From: Anaerolineaceae bacterium
GTDB lineage: Bacteria > Chloroflexota > Anaerolineae > Anaerolineales > Anaerolineaceae
Assembly: GCA_011620505.1 (NCBI GenBank)
Contig: WOZA01000032.1
Coordinates: 1 to 5,831 of the forward strand
Length of the DNA stretch: 5,831 nt
Reading direction: 5' to 3'
The notes beneath the pieces were generated by a model. That model did no database searches. It saw only the letters and a list, made by a program, of their open reading frames with translations, and was not told the origin of the DNA. Position 1 is the stretch's first letter; every line of letters starts with the position of its first letter. The translations under genes were made by a program, and so were the position numbers. Positions 1 through 5,780 of this stretch are shown piece after piece.

Positions 1-61
1 AGACATCCAGGCATCCATCGAAGCCTTCGCGATTGCCTTTGCCAGCTATGTGAAGCAGTAA
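1..61 (+). CDS. C-terminal end of an unidentified protein (partial)
   Basis: The window opens inside a reading frame whose codons begin at base 2 and end with TAA at 59-61. The visible tail reads DIQASIEAFAIAFASYVKQ, an alanine-rich stretch that could form an amphipathic helix. It is too short to assign a family. It is followed by 118 bases without a gene, then a separate promoter for the methyltransferase, so it is probably the last gene of an upstream unit on the same strand. That it is coding at all is inferred from the open frame reaching the window edge and from its position just before an intergenic gap. Confidence 0.5.
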   Translation, partial: DIQASIEAFAIAFASYVKQ

Positions 62-117
62 CCTGGCTTGGCGCTCCACTCCCCGCCAAACCGAACCAAT
101 GTTTCTTTTCTCTCCGC

Positions 118-146
118 TTGAAACTTGCCCATCCGCAAAGTATACT
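118..146 (+). promoter_or_regulatory. Sigma70-type promoter of the methyltransferase/deacetylase unit
   Basis: TTGAAA (118-123) and TATACT (141-146) are separated by exactly 17 bp, and each differs from the bacterial housekeeping consensus at one position. Transcription would start near 153, giving a leader of about 27 bases that contains the GAGG ribosome binding site at 171-174. No operator-like dyad was seen over it, so nothing suggests tight repression. The call rests on sequence match only. Confidence 0.6.
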
Positions 147-179
147 TAGACGAACATTTGACATACCATTGAGGCATAG

Positions 180-980
180 ATGAAGATTGATTTTCAGGAA
201 ACAACCGACGACCTTGCGAAGCGAATTGACATTCACAATCGTTACGGCTCAAAAGATATCGACGCATGGATGCTGGAAGTGCTCAACCTGCAGCCCGGGA
301 TTAAGATCCTGGATGTTGGCTGCGGCTCCGGCAAGCAATGCTTCTCCTTCTTTCACCATTTGAATGGAAACGCAGAAATCACCGGCACAGATGTCTCCGA
401 GTCGCTGCTTGATGAAGCCCGTGAAAAGAACAAGTCGATTGATCATGCCATTGATTTCAAGCAACTTGATTTCAATGAGGAATTCGACTTGCCCTCGAAT
501 CACTTTGACCTGGTCTCTGCTTGCTTTGCCATCTACTACGCGCAAGACATTCCCTTCACCCTGGGCGAAATGCACCGCGTGCTCAAACCAGGTGGCCGCC
601 TCTTTACTACCGGTCCTATGCCCACCAACAAACAGGTTTTCTACGATATCATCCGCGAGGCTACCGGCAAGCCCATCCCCCCAATGCCAGGCAGTTCGCG
701 CTACGCGTCTGAGATTTACGGCACCATGCAGAAGCTCTTCAGCAAAACTGAGCAGCACATCTTCGAGAACCCTCTGACCTTCAACTCAGTGGAACCTTTC
801 ATGGTTTACACCCGTGCTTCGATGTCGGAAGATCGCCGTTTGTGGAACTCGCTCTTCGAAACCCACGACGAGTTCGAAACAGTCATGAACCAGATCGAAA
901 AAGTGGCTCGAAAACGTATCGAGGCTGATGGCACCATCGTGATGACCAAAGTTGTTGGCGGCTTCATCGCCACAAAGTAG
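180..980 (+). CDS. Class I SAM-dependent methyltransferase (Methyltransf_11-like)
   Basis: The 266-residue protein is a complete cytosolic methyltransferase that would transfer a methyl group from S-adenosylmethionine to an unknown acceptor. The Rossmann-fold landmarks appear in order: motif I LDVGCGSG (residues 44-51), which binds SAM; the acidic end of strand 2 in TGTD (D71), expected to hold the ribose; QLDFN (95-99), near the adenine; FDLVSA (109-114), strand 4; and LKPGGRLF (135-142). The C-terminal part (about 143-266) should shape the substrate site and is not diagnostic. The ATG is chosen because GAGG at 171-174 lies 5 bases upstream and a promoter ends just before. The next gene follows after 6 bases, so the two are cotranscribed. 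Pairing with a PIG-L deacetylase suggests modification of a sugar or secondary metabolite. O-, N- or C-methylation cannot be distinguished. Confidence 0.9.
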   Translation: MKIDFQETTDDLAKRIDIHNRYGSKDIDAWMLEVLNLQPGIKILDVGCGSGKQCFSFFHHLNGNAEITGTDVSESLLDEAREKNKSIDHAIDFKQLDFNEEFDLPSNHFDLVSACFAIYYAQDIPFTLGEMHRVLKPGGRLFTTGPMPTNKQVFYDIIREATGKPIPPMPGSSRYASEIYGTMQKLFSKTEQHIFENPLTFNSVEPFMVYTRASMSEDRRLWNSLFETHDEFETVMNQIEKVARKRIEADGTIVMTKVVGGFIATK

Positions 981-981
981 G
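976..981 (+). promoter_or_regulatory. Ribosome binding site overlapping the methyltransferase stop
   Basis: AGTAGG, 5 bases before the ATG at 987, is a modest Shine-Dalgarno sequence that includes the TAG stop (978-980) of the preceding gene. This arrangement favours translational coupling of methyltransferase and deacetylase. A second in-frame ATG at 996 is possible but less well spaced. Confidence 0.5.
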
Positions 982-986
982 CAATT

Positions 987-1631
987 ATGCAAAACATGAC
1001 CTTTTTTGGTTCATCGCTACTGTTTCTAGGCGCCCACCCGGATGATATCGAACTCGGTTGCGGAGCTTTTATTTCAGACATGGTTGGCAAGGCTGACATT
1101 CACTGCATGACCTTCTCAGACAACCAGAAAAACCCTGATCTACAACATCTTGTTGGTGAACACTACGACAGCATGCATCAGTTGGGTCTTTCTGACGACC
1201 AATTCGAGCTCGGGCAGTTCGAAACCCGCCGTTTTCCGGACTTCCGGCAGGAAATTCTTGAGAAGATGTTGGCGCTACGGCGCCAATACCAGCCTGAGAT
1301 CGTTTTTGTTCACACCGCACAGGATATCCACCAGGATCACCAAACCGTCACCCAGGAAGCCACGCGTGCCTTCCGCGGCACCACCGTTTTGGGCTTTGAC
1401 GTCCTTCGCAGCAGCTACGGTTTTTTTCCGCATTTTCTGGCGGAAGTCTCCGAACAATCGGTTGAGAACAAAATTGCGGCACTGAACAAATACAGCACCT
1501 ATTCAAACCGCTACTATTTCTCTCCGGAAATCATCCGTGCGACTGCCATTCGCCACGGCGCTCTCGCCGAGCGGCCTTTCGCCGAAGGTTTCGACATCAT
1601 TCGCATTGTAGGCGCATTTGAAAAAGTATAA
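987..1631 (+). CDS. PIG-L/LmbE-family zinc-dependent N-deacetylase
   Basis: The 214-residue protein belongs to the PIG-L (LmbE) deacetylases, which hydrolyse N-acetyl groups from amino sugars such as GlcNAc conjugates. The hallmark AHPDD is at residues 16-20, followed by IELGCG. By analogy with MshB, H17 and D20 bind zinc, D19 is the general base, and the second histidine of the HQDH motif (115-118), H118, is the third zinc ligand. The length is within the usual range, and there is no signal peptide or membrane segment, so it acts in the cytosol. The middle block RRFPDFRQEIL (81-91) and the tail RHGALAERPFAEGFD (189-203) look like the subgroup found in sugar and polysaccharide gene sets, but this is recollection, not a search. 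The gene is cotranscribed with the upstream methyltransferase and ends just before a strong hairpin. The substrate is unknown; bacillithiol-type (BshB) activity is an alternative without supporting context. Confidence 0.9.
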   Translation: MQNMTFFGSSLLFLGAHPDDIELGCGAFISDMVGKADIHCMTFSDNQKNPDLQHLVGEHYDSMHQLGLSDDQFELGQFETRRFPDFRQEILEKMLALRRQYQPEIVFVHTAQDIHQDHQTVTQEATRAFRGTTVLGFDVLRSSYGFFPHFLAEVSEQSVENKIAALNKYSTYSNRYYFSPEIIRATAIRHGALAERPFAEGFDIIRIVGAFEKV

Positions 1632-1637
1632 ACAATG

Positions 1638-1681
1638 ATAAACAAAGATAGGCTGACGTTCGTCAGCCTATCTTTGTTTGT
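1638..1681. terminator. Bidirectional intrinsic terminator between convergent units
   Basis: Bases 1640-1658 and 1661-1679 are perfect inverted complements (19 bp), extendable by one G-U and one A-U pair to 1638/1681. The core is GGCTGAC-GTTC-GTCAGCC. On the plus strand the core is followed by TATCTTTGTTTG. On the minus strand the symmetrical sequence gives TATCTTTGTTTA. A GC-rich core followed by a U-rich run in both directions, placed 7 bases after the deacetylase stop and about 39 bases beyond the stop of the convergent small gene, fits a shared rho-independent terminator. Confidence 0.9.
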
Positions 1682-1719
1682 GTCCTTAAACCCCTTTAAA
1701 TTAGTATATCTCCCAGAGT

Positions 1720-2031
1720 TTACAGGTTAGCCAACTTGGCATTGATATCCGATTTCCTCGAACGCGGTGATTTGTATGGGCGCACGTTGGCTGAATCATA
1801 CGGAAACCAGAGGATTTTGTCTGGCACCATCCAGCCGTCGGTCAGATAGATGTTTTCCTTGAACTGCACCGCAAGGAGTTTATCATCCACCTCTACAACA
1901 GTACCTTTCAACCAACCTCGAATTCGCTGACCAGCTTTATCCTCATGATCGCAATTCACTTCCACACGATCACCAACTTCATACACCTTTTCCTCTTCTG
2001 GAGGGCGCATGTAATTCCCACTCGTCATCAT
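1720..2031 (-). CDS. Small unrecognised protein with SH3-like sequence, last gene of the suf operon
   Basis: I do not recognise this 103-residue protein. Its centre alternates short predicted beta strands: VGDRVEV (19-25), GWLKGTVVEVDDKLLAVQF (39-57) and a WMVPDKILWF stretch (67-76). This resembles small SH3/Tudor/KOW-like barrels that bind nucleic acid or protein. The tail (about 87-99) is basic and probably flexible. It has two cis-acidic patches (EEE at 12-14, DHED at 28-31) and a single cysteine (C27), so it is not an obvious Fe-S carrier, and it has no membrane segment. The ATG at 2031 is chosen because AAGGAG (2043-2038) sits 6 bases upstream. An in-frame GTG at 2055 would add eight residues, but it would place this Shine-Dalgarno inside the gene. 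It begins 27 bases after the sufD stop on the same strand and is followed by the shared terminator, so it is very likely part of the suf transcript. A role in Fe-S assembly is only inferred from position. Confidence 0.75.
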   Translation of the reverse strand: MMTSGNYMRPPEEEKVYEVGDRVEVNCDHEDKAGQRIRGWLKGTVVEVDDKLLAVQFKENIYLTDGWMVPDKILWFPYDSANVRPYKSPRSRKSDINAKLANL

Positions 2032-2037
2032 TATTAG

Positions 2038-2043
2038 CTCCTT
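2038..2043 (-). promoter_or_regulatory. Strong ribosome binding site fixing the start of the small gene
   Basis: On the minus strand AAGGAG is followed by six bases and ATGATG. This is the strongest Shine-Dalgarno in the operon and decides the start at 2031 over the upstream GTG at 2055. It suggests the small protein is well translated, independently of sufD. Confidence 0.8.
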
Positions 2044-2058
2044 CTTTACCTTCACTCG

Positions 2059-3348
2059 TTAACTTGCTTCGAACTTTTTCGACAGACGTTCGCCTAATCT
2101 GTTTCTTGTCATTTCATCGGGAATTTGCTCGATCACTTCCGCAAAGAACCCTTCCACGATCAGCCTTTCAGCTTCAACCAACGGTATGCCCCGGCCTTGC
2201 AGGTAGAACATCTCAGTTTCATCGATTCTGCCAACCGTAGCGCCATGCGAACAGCTGACGTCATCCGCGCAGATCTCAAGCCCGGGAAGAGATTTGATCT
2301 CGGATTGTTCTCCCAGCACCAGGTTCCGATTGGACTGATAACCATCTGTTTTTTGCGCGACAGGATCCACGTAGATCATGCCCCGCCAGATTGCCTCGCC
2401 ATTCCCATTTGCGGCGCCTCTGAACAGTAAATTGCTCCTGGTACGCGGTGCCAGGTGATTTTGAACGGTGTCCACGCTGATCTTTTGCCCTTCAGTCGGG
2501 AAGTAGACTCCCCTCACCTCCACCTCAGCACCTTCACCCTCAAGATTTACTTGCAGGCTCTGCTTGCCCAGGGCAGTGGCAGTTGCCGCATAGATCCAGT
2601 CCAGTTTTGCTCCCCGCTCGAGCCTGGCCTGGCTGTAGCGGAGATTGACCACATCCTGCTTGAGGCTCGATACATCCGTAAAATGCAGCCGGGCATCCTC
2701 CTCGAGAATCAAATCTGTTTTGGCAAGGTGGAATAAGCTGTCCCTGGTTGCAGGCGACTTACCCTGCGAATCCAACACCAGCTTTAGCTCCGCACCGGGT
2801 TCTAACCAGATGATCGAGCGCAGCACGGTCATCCCGGGTTCAACGACGCCGTGCAACTTTGCTACGACGACTTTCTCTACCTTAACCCCTCGCGGAACGT
2901 AGACAAACAGACCTTCCCTCGCCAGCGCCTCAGCTAAGGCTTGAAATTTTTCTGTTGAGGGGCGATTGATTCGTTTCAGCAAGCGAGTCATCAGCTCAGG
3001 GTGCCGCTCAAGGGCTTCTCTGAATGTGCAAATCACCAGCCCTTGCGGCAAAACCTGCTGATGGTCGATGTCTTTTTCTGCCGTGGGAAATTCCACTTCC
3101 AATGTATATTTTGGCTTTGTCCACACCCGGGCATCCGCCAGCCCAATTTGAGAAAAGTCCAGCCAACGCCACTTTTCGAGTTTGATATGCGGCATCGGCA
3201 AAGACGCTGCAGTCTCCCAGGCTGGTGCTAAAGCTTCTACCAGATCACTTGGAAGCCCAATATTCGCCTGATCGAACGCACTCTTCCACTGAGGTGGGTC
3301 CTGCTCAATGCCAAAAACGGAACGGTAAGTCACTTGAGGATTATGCAT
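2059..3348 (-). CDS. sufD: Fe-S cluster assembly protein SufD
   Basis: SufD pairs with SufB on a SufC dimer in the cytosolic SufBCD complex, where nascent Fe-S clusters are built. The 429-residue product has a variable N-terminal helical part (about 1-130) and the SufB/SufD beta-helix core from about 145 (VYVPRGVKVEKV at 149-160) to a C-terminal helical end that docks SufC. The block DVSCSHGATVGRID (363-376) carries C366 and H368, which correspond to E. coli SufD C358 and H360; the histidine is the cluster-assembly residue at the SufB-SufD interface. The block RGAANGNGEAIWRG (310-323) is also typical of the family. The ATG at 3348 has AGGA at 3359-3356, seven bases away and overlapping the sufB end; the gap after the sufB stop is 4 bases. 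The length is close to the usual 420-440. It could be confused with a SufB paralogue, but the SufB cysteine is missing at the matching site, so SufD is preferred. Confidence 0.93.
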   Translation of the reverse strand: MHNPQVTYRSVFGIEQDPPQWKSAFDQANIGLPSDLVEALAPAWETAASLPMPHIKLEKWRWLDFSQIGLADARVWTKPKYTLEVEFPTAEKDIDHQQVLPQGLVICTFREALERHPELMTRLLKRINRPSTEKFQALAEALAREGLFVYVPRGVKVEKVVVAKLHGVVEPGMTVLRSIIWLEPGAELKLVLDSQGKSPATRDSLFHLAKTDLILEEDARLHFTDVSSLKQDVVNLRYSQARLERGAKLDWIYAATATALGKQSLQVNLEGEGAEVEVRGVYFPTEGQKISVDTVQNHLAPRTRSNLLFRGAANGNGEAIWRGMIYVDPVAQKTDGYQSNRNLVLGEQSEIKSLPGLEICADDVSCSHGATVGRIDETEMFYLQGRGIPLVEAERLIVEGFFAEVIEQIPDEMTRNRLGERLSKKFEAS

Positions 3349-3352
3349 GCGC

Positions 3353-4768
3353 TCATCCTACCGATCCGACCATCTGCAATTGAACCAGGCGGTTCATTTC
3401 GACGGCATATTCCATCGGCAGTTCTTTCACCAATGGCTCGATGAAACCTGAAACCACCATGGTTGTCGCTTCCTCGTTGCTGAGTCCGCGGCTGTTGAGG
3501 TAGAAAAGCTGCTCCTCGCCAATTTTACTGACGGTGGCTTCATGCCCGATGGTCACATCCTTCGAACCGCTTTCAATCGTTGGGTAGGTATCCGAACGGG
3601 AAGTCGGATCGAGCAGAAGCGCGTCACAAACCACGTTCGATTTGATATTCTTGAGCCCATGGGCTACCTTCACCAATCCCCGGTACGAAGACTGTCCACT
3701 TCCTCTTGAGATGGATTTGGAAGTGATCTTGCTGCTGGTGTTATCCGCAAAGTGAATCATCTTCGCGCCTGCATCCTGGATCTGCCCTGAGCCGGCAAAA
3801 GCGACCGAGAGCATTTCCCCATGCGCGCCTTCTCCTCGCAGGAAGCAGGCAGGATATTTCATGGTCACTTTTGAGCCCAGGTTGGCATCCACCCACTCCA
3901 TCGTCCCGTTCTCCCAGACTGAAGCGCGCTGCGTTACCAGGTTGTAGACATTGGAAGACCAGTTTTGGATCGTGGTGTAGCGCACCCTGGCGTTTTTCTT
4001 CACAATAATTTCGATCACGCCGCTGTGGAAAGATTCCGTCGAGTACAGCGGAGCGGTGCAGCCTTCCACGTAATGGACCTGTGAGCCCTCGTCCGCGATG
4101 ATCAGCGAGCGCTCAAACTGCCCCATGCTGGCGTTGTTCAGGCGAAAGTAAGCCTGCAGCGGCAAATCCACTTTTACGCCTTTGGGCACGTAAACGAAGG
4201 AACCGCCCGACCAAACCGCGCTGTTGAGTGCCGCGAATTTGTTATCCTGGATCGGGATCACGGTCGAGAAGTATTCGCGGAATAGATCCGGATACTGCTT
4301 AAGCCCATTTTCGATGCTGAGGAAAATAACACCCTGTTTTTCCAAGGCTTCCTGCACGTTGTGGTAGACCATTTCCGAGTCGTATTGCGCGCCGACGCCA
4401 GCAAGATACTTCTGTTCCGCTTCGGGGATGCCCAGTTTATTGAAGGTGTTCTTCATCGTATCCGGTACGTCTTCCCAGGATTTTTGATCGATCTCAGCTG
4501 GACGCACGTAATAATAAATATTGTCCAAATCCAGACCACTTAGGTCCGGACCCCAGGTGGGCATCGGACGATGGATATAGTGGTTGTAAGCCTTCAAACG
4601 GAATTCCAGCATCCACTCAGGTTCTTCTTTATAAGCGGATATCTGCCGAATAACCTCTTCTGATAAGCCTTTTTGGCTCTTAAAAGAAAACGTCTCCGGA
4701 TCATGAAAGCCGTACTGATAATCACTTCCCAGCTCGTTCAGGAAGTCGCTGCCAGGTGAATCAGTCAT
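3353..4768 (-). CDS. sufB: Fe-S cluster assembly scaffold SufB
   Basis: SufB is the main scaffold subunit of SufBCD and accepts persulfide sulfur for cluster assembly. With the start at 4768 it has 471 residues, near the 465-495 of well-known SufB proteins. Conserved features are VYVPKGVKVDLPLQAYFRLN (192-211), YVEGCTAP with C237, the cysteine C381 in NVVCDALLLD (378-387), and E410 in GHEATVSKIGEEQLFYL. C381 and E410 lie 29 residues apart, as do C405 and E434 of E. coli SufB, the essential assembly pair. The frame is open up to an ATG at 4825, but that start would overlap sufC by 65 bases and add 19 residues unlike SufB. The ATG at 4768 has GGAG at 4778-4775, six bases away, and overlaps the sufC stop by 8 bases, which implies translational coupling. 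Product confidence is very high; the start is well supported. Confidence 0.96.
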   Translation of the reverse strand: MTDSPGSDFLNELGSDYQYGFHDPETFSFKSQKGLSEEVIRQISAYKEEPEWMLEFRLKAYNHYIHRPMPTWGPDLSGLDLDNIYYYVRPAEIDQKSWEDVPDTMKNTFNKLGIPEAEQKYLAGVGAQYDSEMVYHNVQEALEKQGVIFLSIENGLKQYPDLFREYFSTVIPIQDNKFAALNSAVWSGGSFVYVPKGVKVDLPLQAYFRLNNASMGQFERSLIIADEGSQVHYVEGCTAPLYSTESFHSGVIEIIVKKNARVRYTTIQNWSSNVYNLVTQRASVWENGTMEWVDANLGSKVTMKYPACFLRGEGAHGEMLSVAFAGSGQIQDAGAKMIHFADNTSSKITSKSISRGSGQSSYRGLVKVAHGLKNIKSNVVCDALLLDPTSRSDTYPTIESGSKDVTIGHEATVSKIGEEQLFYLNSRGLSNEEATTMVVSGFIEPLVKELPMEYAVEMNRLVQLQMVGSVG

Positions 4769-5543
4769 TACCGGCTCCCAACTCCCCGTAGACCTCCCGG
4801 ATCCAGTCATAACCCTTCTCTTCAAGTTTCATGGCCAATTCTGCCTGCCCCGTTTCGACGATTCTGCCTTGATACATGATATGAACGAAATCCGGTTTGA
4901 GGAAGTTGAGCATGCGCTGATAGTGCGTAATTACCAACACACCCAGGTTATCGCCCACCAGCGAGTTGACGCCCTCGGAGACAATCCTTACCGCGTCGAT
5001 ATCCAGACCGCTGTCGGTCTCATCCAATATTGCGAACTTCGGCTCAAGCATTGCAAGCTGGAGTATTTCTGCGCGCTTCTTTTCCCCTCCGGAAAAGCCT
5101 TCATTCAAATACCGCCCGGCAAAGGAATAATCCATCCCTAAAAAGTCCATCTTTGCTTTCATCGCTTTCCGAAAAGCGACCAGCGAGATACCTTTTGAAT
5201 CTGGATCGGCAGCTTTCAACTTTGAATTAACAGCTACGCGCAGAAAATTAGCCAGTGTGACCCCGCTAATGGATACCGGGTACTGAAAAGCCAGGAAGAG
5301 GCCCAGGTTTGCTCTCTGGTCGGTTGAAAGACCGAGAATGCTTTTGCCATCCAGCAGGATGTCTCCACTGGTAACTTTATAGCGTGGGTGACCCATAATG
5401 GCATAAGAAAGAGTCGATTTGCCCGTTCCGTTTGGACCCATCAAGGCGTGAATTTCGCCCTGCTGTATGGTTAAATTGAAGCCTTTGAGGATTTCCTTCC
5501 CCTCGACTTCAACAAAGAGGTTCTGTATTTGTAATCTCGCCAT
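4761..5543 (-). CDS. sufC: Fe-S assembly ATPase SufC (ABC-type)
   Basis: SufC is a soluble ABC-family ATPase that binds SufB and SufD and powers the conformational change of the SufBCD scaffold; it is not a transporter. The 260-residue product has all nucleotide-binding motifs: Walker A GPNGTGKST (36-44), Q-loop Q87 in AFQYPVSISG, signature FSGGEKKRAE (150-159), Walker B AILDETDSGLD (171-181) with catalytic E175, and H-loop H207 in ITHYQR. The FQYP and DETDSGLDIDA wording is characteristic of SufC rather than of transporter ATPases. The ATG at 5543 has AGGAAA at 5551-5546, a little close (four bases after AGGA), and lies about 30 bases downstream of the predicted transcription start. It is the first gene of the operon, and its last bases overlap sufB. 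Confidence 0.97.
   Translation of the reverse strand: MARLQIQNLFVEVEGKEILKGFNLTIQQGEIHALMGPNGTGKSTLSYAIMGHPRYKVTSGDILLDGKSILGLSTDQRANLGLFLAFQYPVSISGVTLANFLRVAVNSKLKAADPDSKGISLVAFRKAMKAKMDFLGMDYSFAGRYLNEGFSGGEKKRAEILQLAMLEPKFAILDETDSGLDIDAVRIVSEGVNSLVGDNLGVLVITHYQRMLNFLKPDFVHIMYQGRIVETGQAELAMKLEEKGYDWIREVYGELGAGND
4775..4779 (-). promoter_or_regulatory. Ribosome binding site that decides the sufB start
   Basis: On the minus strand GGGAG precedes the ATG at 4768 by six bases and lies inside the last codons of sufC. It supports the shorter 471-residue SufB over the extended form beginning at 4825. Confidence 0.7.
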
Positions 5544-5577
5544 TATTTCCTAATTTTCCGAAAGGATTTATCGGTGG

Positions 5578-5606
5578 ATTATAGCATGCGGGCTACTGAA
5601 AGTCAA
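5578..5606 (-). promoter_or_regulatory. Strong sigma70-type promoter of the suf operon
   Basis: On the minus strand TTGACT (5606-5601) is followed after exactly 17 bp by a perfect TATAAT (5583-5578), preceded by TGC, which makes an extended -10. Transcription would begin around 5571-5573, about 30 bases before the sufC ATG. Combined with the AT-rich tract just upstream, this looks like a strong basal promoter that would need repression or other control if suf is iron- or stress-responsive. A small dyad, TAGC-N6-GCTA, sits in the spacer (5582-5595). Confidence 0.85.
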
Positions 5607-5640
5607 TTTTTTTATATATATCTTAACTTATTAACATTCA
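5607..5640 (-). promoter_or_regulatory. AT-rich tract upstream of the suf -35, possible UP element
   Basis: These 34 bases are almost entirely A and T (runs of T and TATATATA, with TTAA repeats) and end directly at the -35 box of the suf promoter. This is the position where the RNA polymerase alpha subunit contacts an UP element. The base composition stands out clearly from the neighbouring coding sequence. The function is inferred from composition and position. Confidence 0.45.
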
Positions 5641-5650
5641 CCTTCGACAG

Positions 5651-5681
5651 ATACCTTATCGGTCTATGCCCGATAAGGTAT
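5651..5681. promoter_or_regulatory. Perfect 12-bp inverted repeat, probable operator
   Basis: ATACCTTATCGG (5651-5662) and CCGATAAGGTAT (5670-5681) are exact inverted complements separated by TCTATGC. The right arm covers the first three bases of a TATAAT (5679-5684), and the left arm covers the place where a -35 would be. Because it lies upstream of both predicted transcription starts, it cannot work as an RNA hairpin in either transcript, and no gene points into it, so a terminator role is unlikely. A binding site for a dimeric repressor or activator of the rightward gene is the best reading. The regulator family is not identified; the ATAC/GTAT ends recall Rrf2-type sites only loosely. Confidence 0.6.
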
Positions 5682-5684
5682 AAT
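5656..5684 (+). promoter_or_regulatory. Promoter of the rightward gene at the window edge
   Basis: A perfect TATAAT lies at 5679-5684. The hexamer 17 bp upstream, TTATCG (5656-5661), matches the -35 consensus at only three of six positions, and there is no extended -10. Basal activity may therefore be low, or dependent on a protein bound at the overlapping inverted repeat. The start would be near 5691, leaving a leader of about 90 bases. Confidence 0.5.
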
Positions 5685-5737
5685 ATCTTTTAGTAGCGCA
5701 AGCATTTTCCTCTGTTGGCTTATCGCTATCCCTGTCA

Positions 5738-5752
5738 AACCCAAAATGGGTT
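5738..5752 (+). other. Small hairpin in the leader of the rightward gene
   Basis: AACCCA (5738-5743) and TGGGTT (5747-5752) can form a 6-bp stem with an AAA loop, 15 bases before the ribosome binding site. It is not followed by a U run, so it is not a terminator. It may stabilise the messenger or keep the AT-rich start region open. It is short enough to be chance. Confidence 0.3.
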
Positions 5753-5767
5753 AATTAAAAACACAAG

Positions 5768-5774
5768 TAAGGAG
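5768..5774 (+). promoter_or_regulatory. Strong ribosome binding site of the rightward gene
   Basis: TAAGGAG lies six bases before the ATG at 5781 in an A-rich context. This near-ideal Shine-Dalgarno supports the partial reading frame at the edge as a real, well-translated gene. Confidence 0.8.
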
Positions 5775-5780
5775 ATAAAA

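Noticed and set aside
68..89. Inverted repeat TTGGCG / CGCCAA as a terminator for the upstream gene
   Set aside because: The stem is only 6 bp with a 10-base loop, and no U run follows directly (a T-rich stretch begins about 11 bases later). Too weak to call.
158..163. Perfect TTGACA just before the methyltransferase
   Set aside because: A -10 at normal spacing would fall inside the coding start (181-186, TGAAGA), which does not match. The 118-146 pair is far better.
46..267. 73-codon minus-strand frame covering the intergenic gap
   Set aside because: It overlaps the end of the upstream gene, the promoter and the methyltransferase start; it has no recognisable domain, and the promoter read on the plus strand explains the gap better.
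249..758. 169-codon open frame on the minus strand
   Set aside because: It lies fully inside and antisense to the methyltransferase, whose motifs are unmistakable. Its translation shows no family pattern.
364..777. 137-codon plus-strand frame inside the methyltransferase
   Set aside because: Alternative frame of a clear gene; its serine-, proline- and arginine-rich translation is typical of a shadow frame.
1686..1699. TTAAA-CCCC-TTTAA hairpin between the terminator and the small gene
   Set aside because: A five-pair stem of A-T only would be unstable, and the adjacent 19-bp hairpin explains termination.
2032..2055. GTG start at 2055 for the small gene
   Set aside because: It would place the strong AAGGAG site inside the reading frame, and no good ribosome binding site precedes the GTG.
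5582..5595. TAGC-N6-GCTA dyad in the suf promoter spacer as a SufR-like site
   Set aside because: Four-base arms are likely by chance, and the arms do not match the CAAC-N6-GTTG form known for cyanobacterial SufR.
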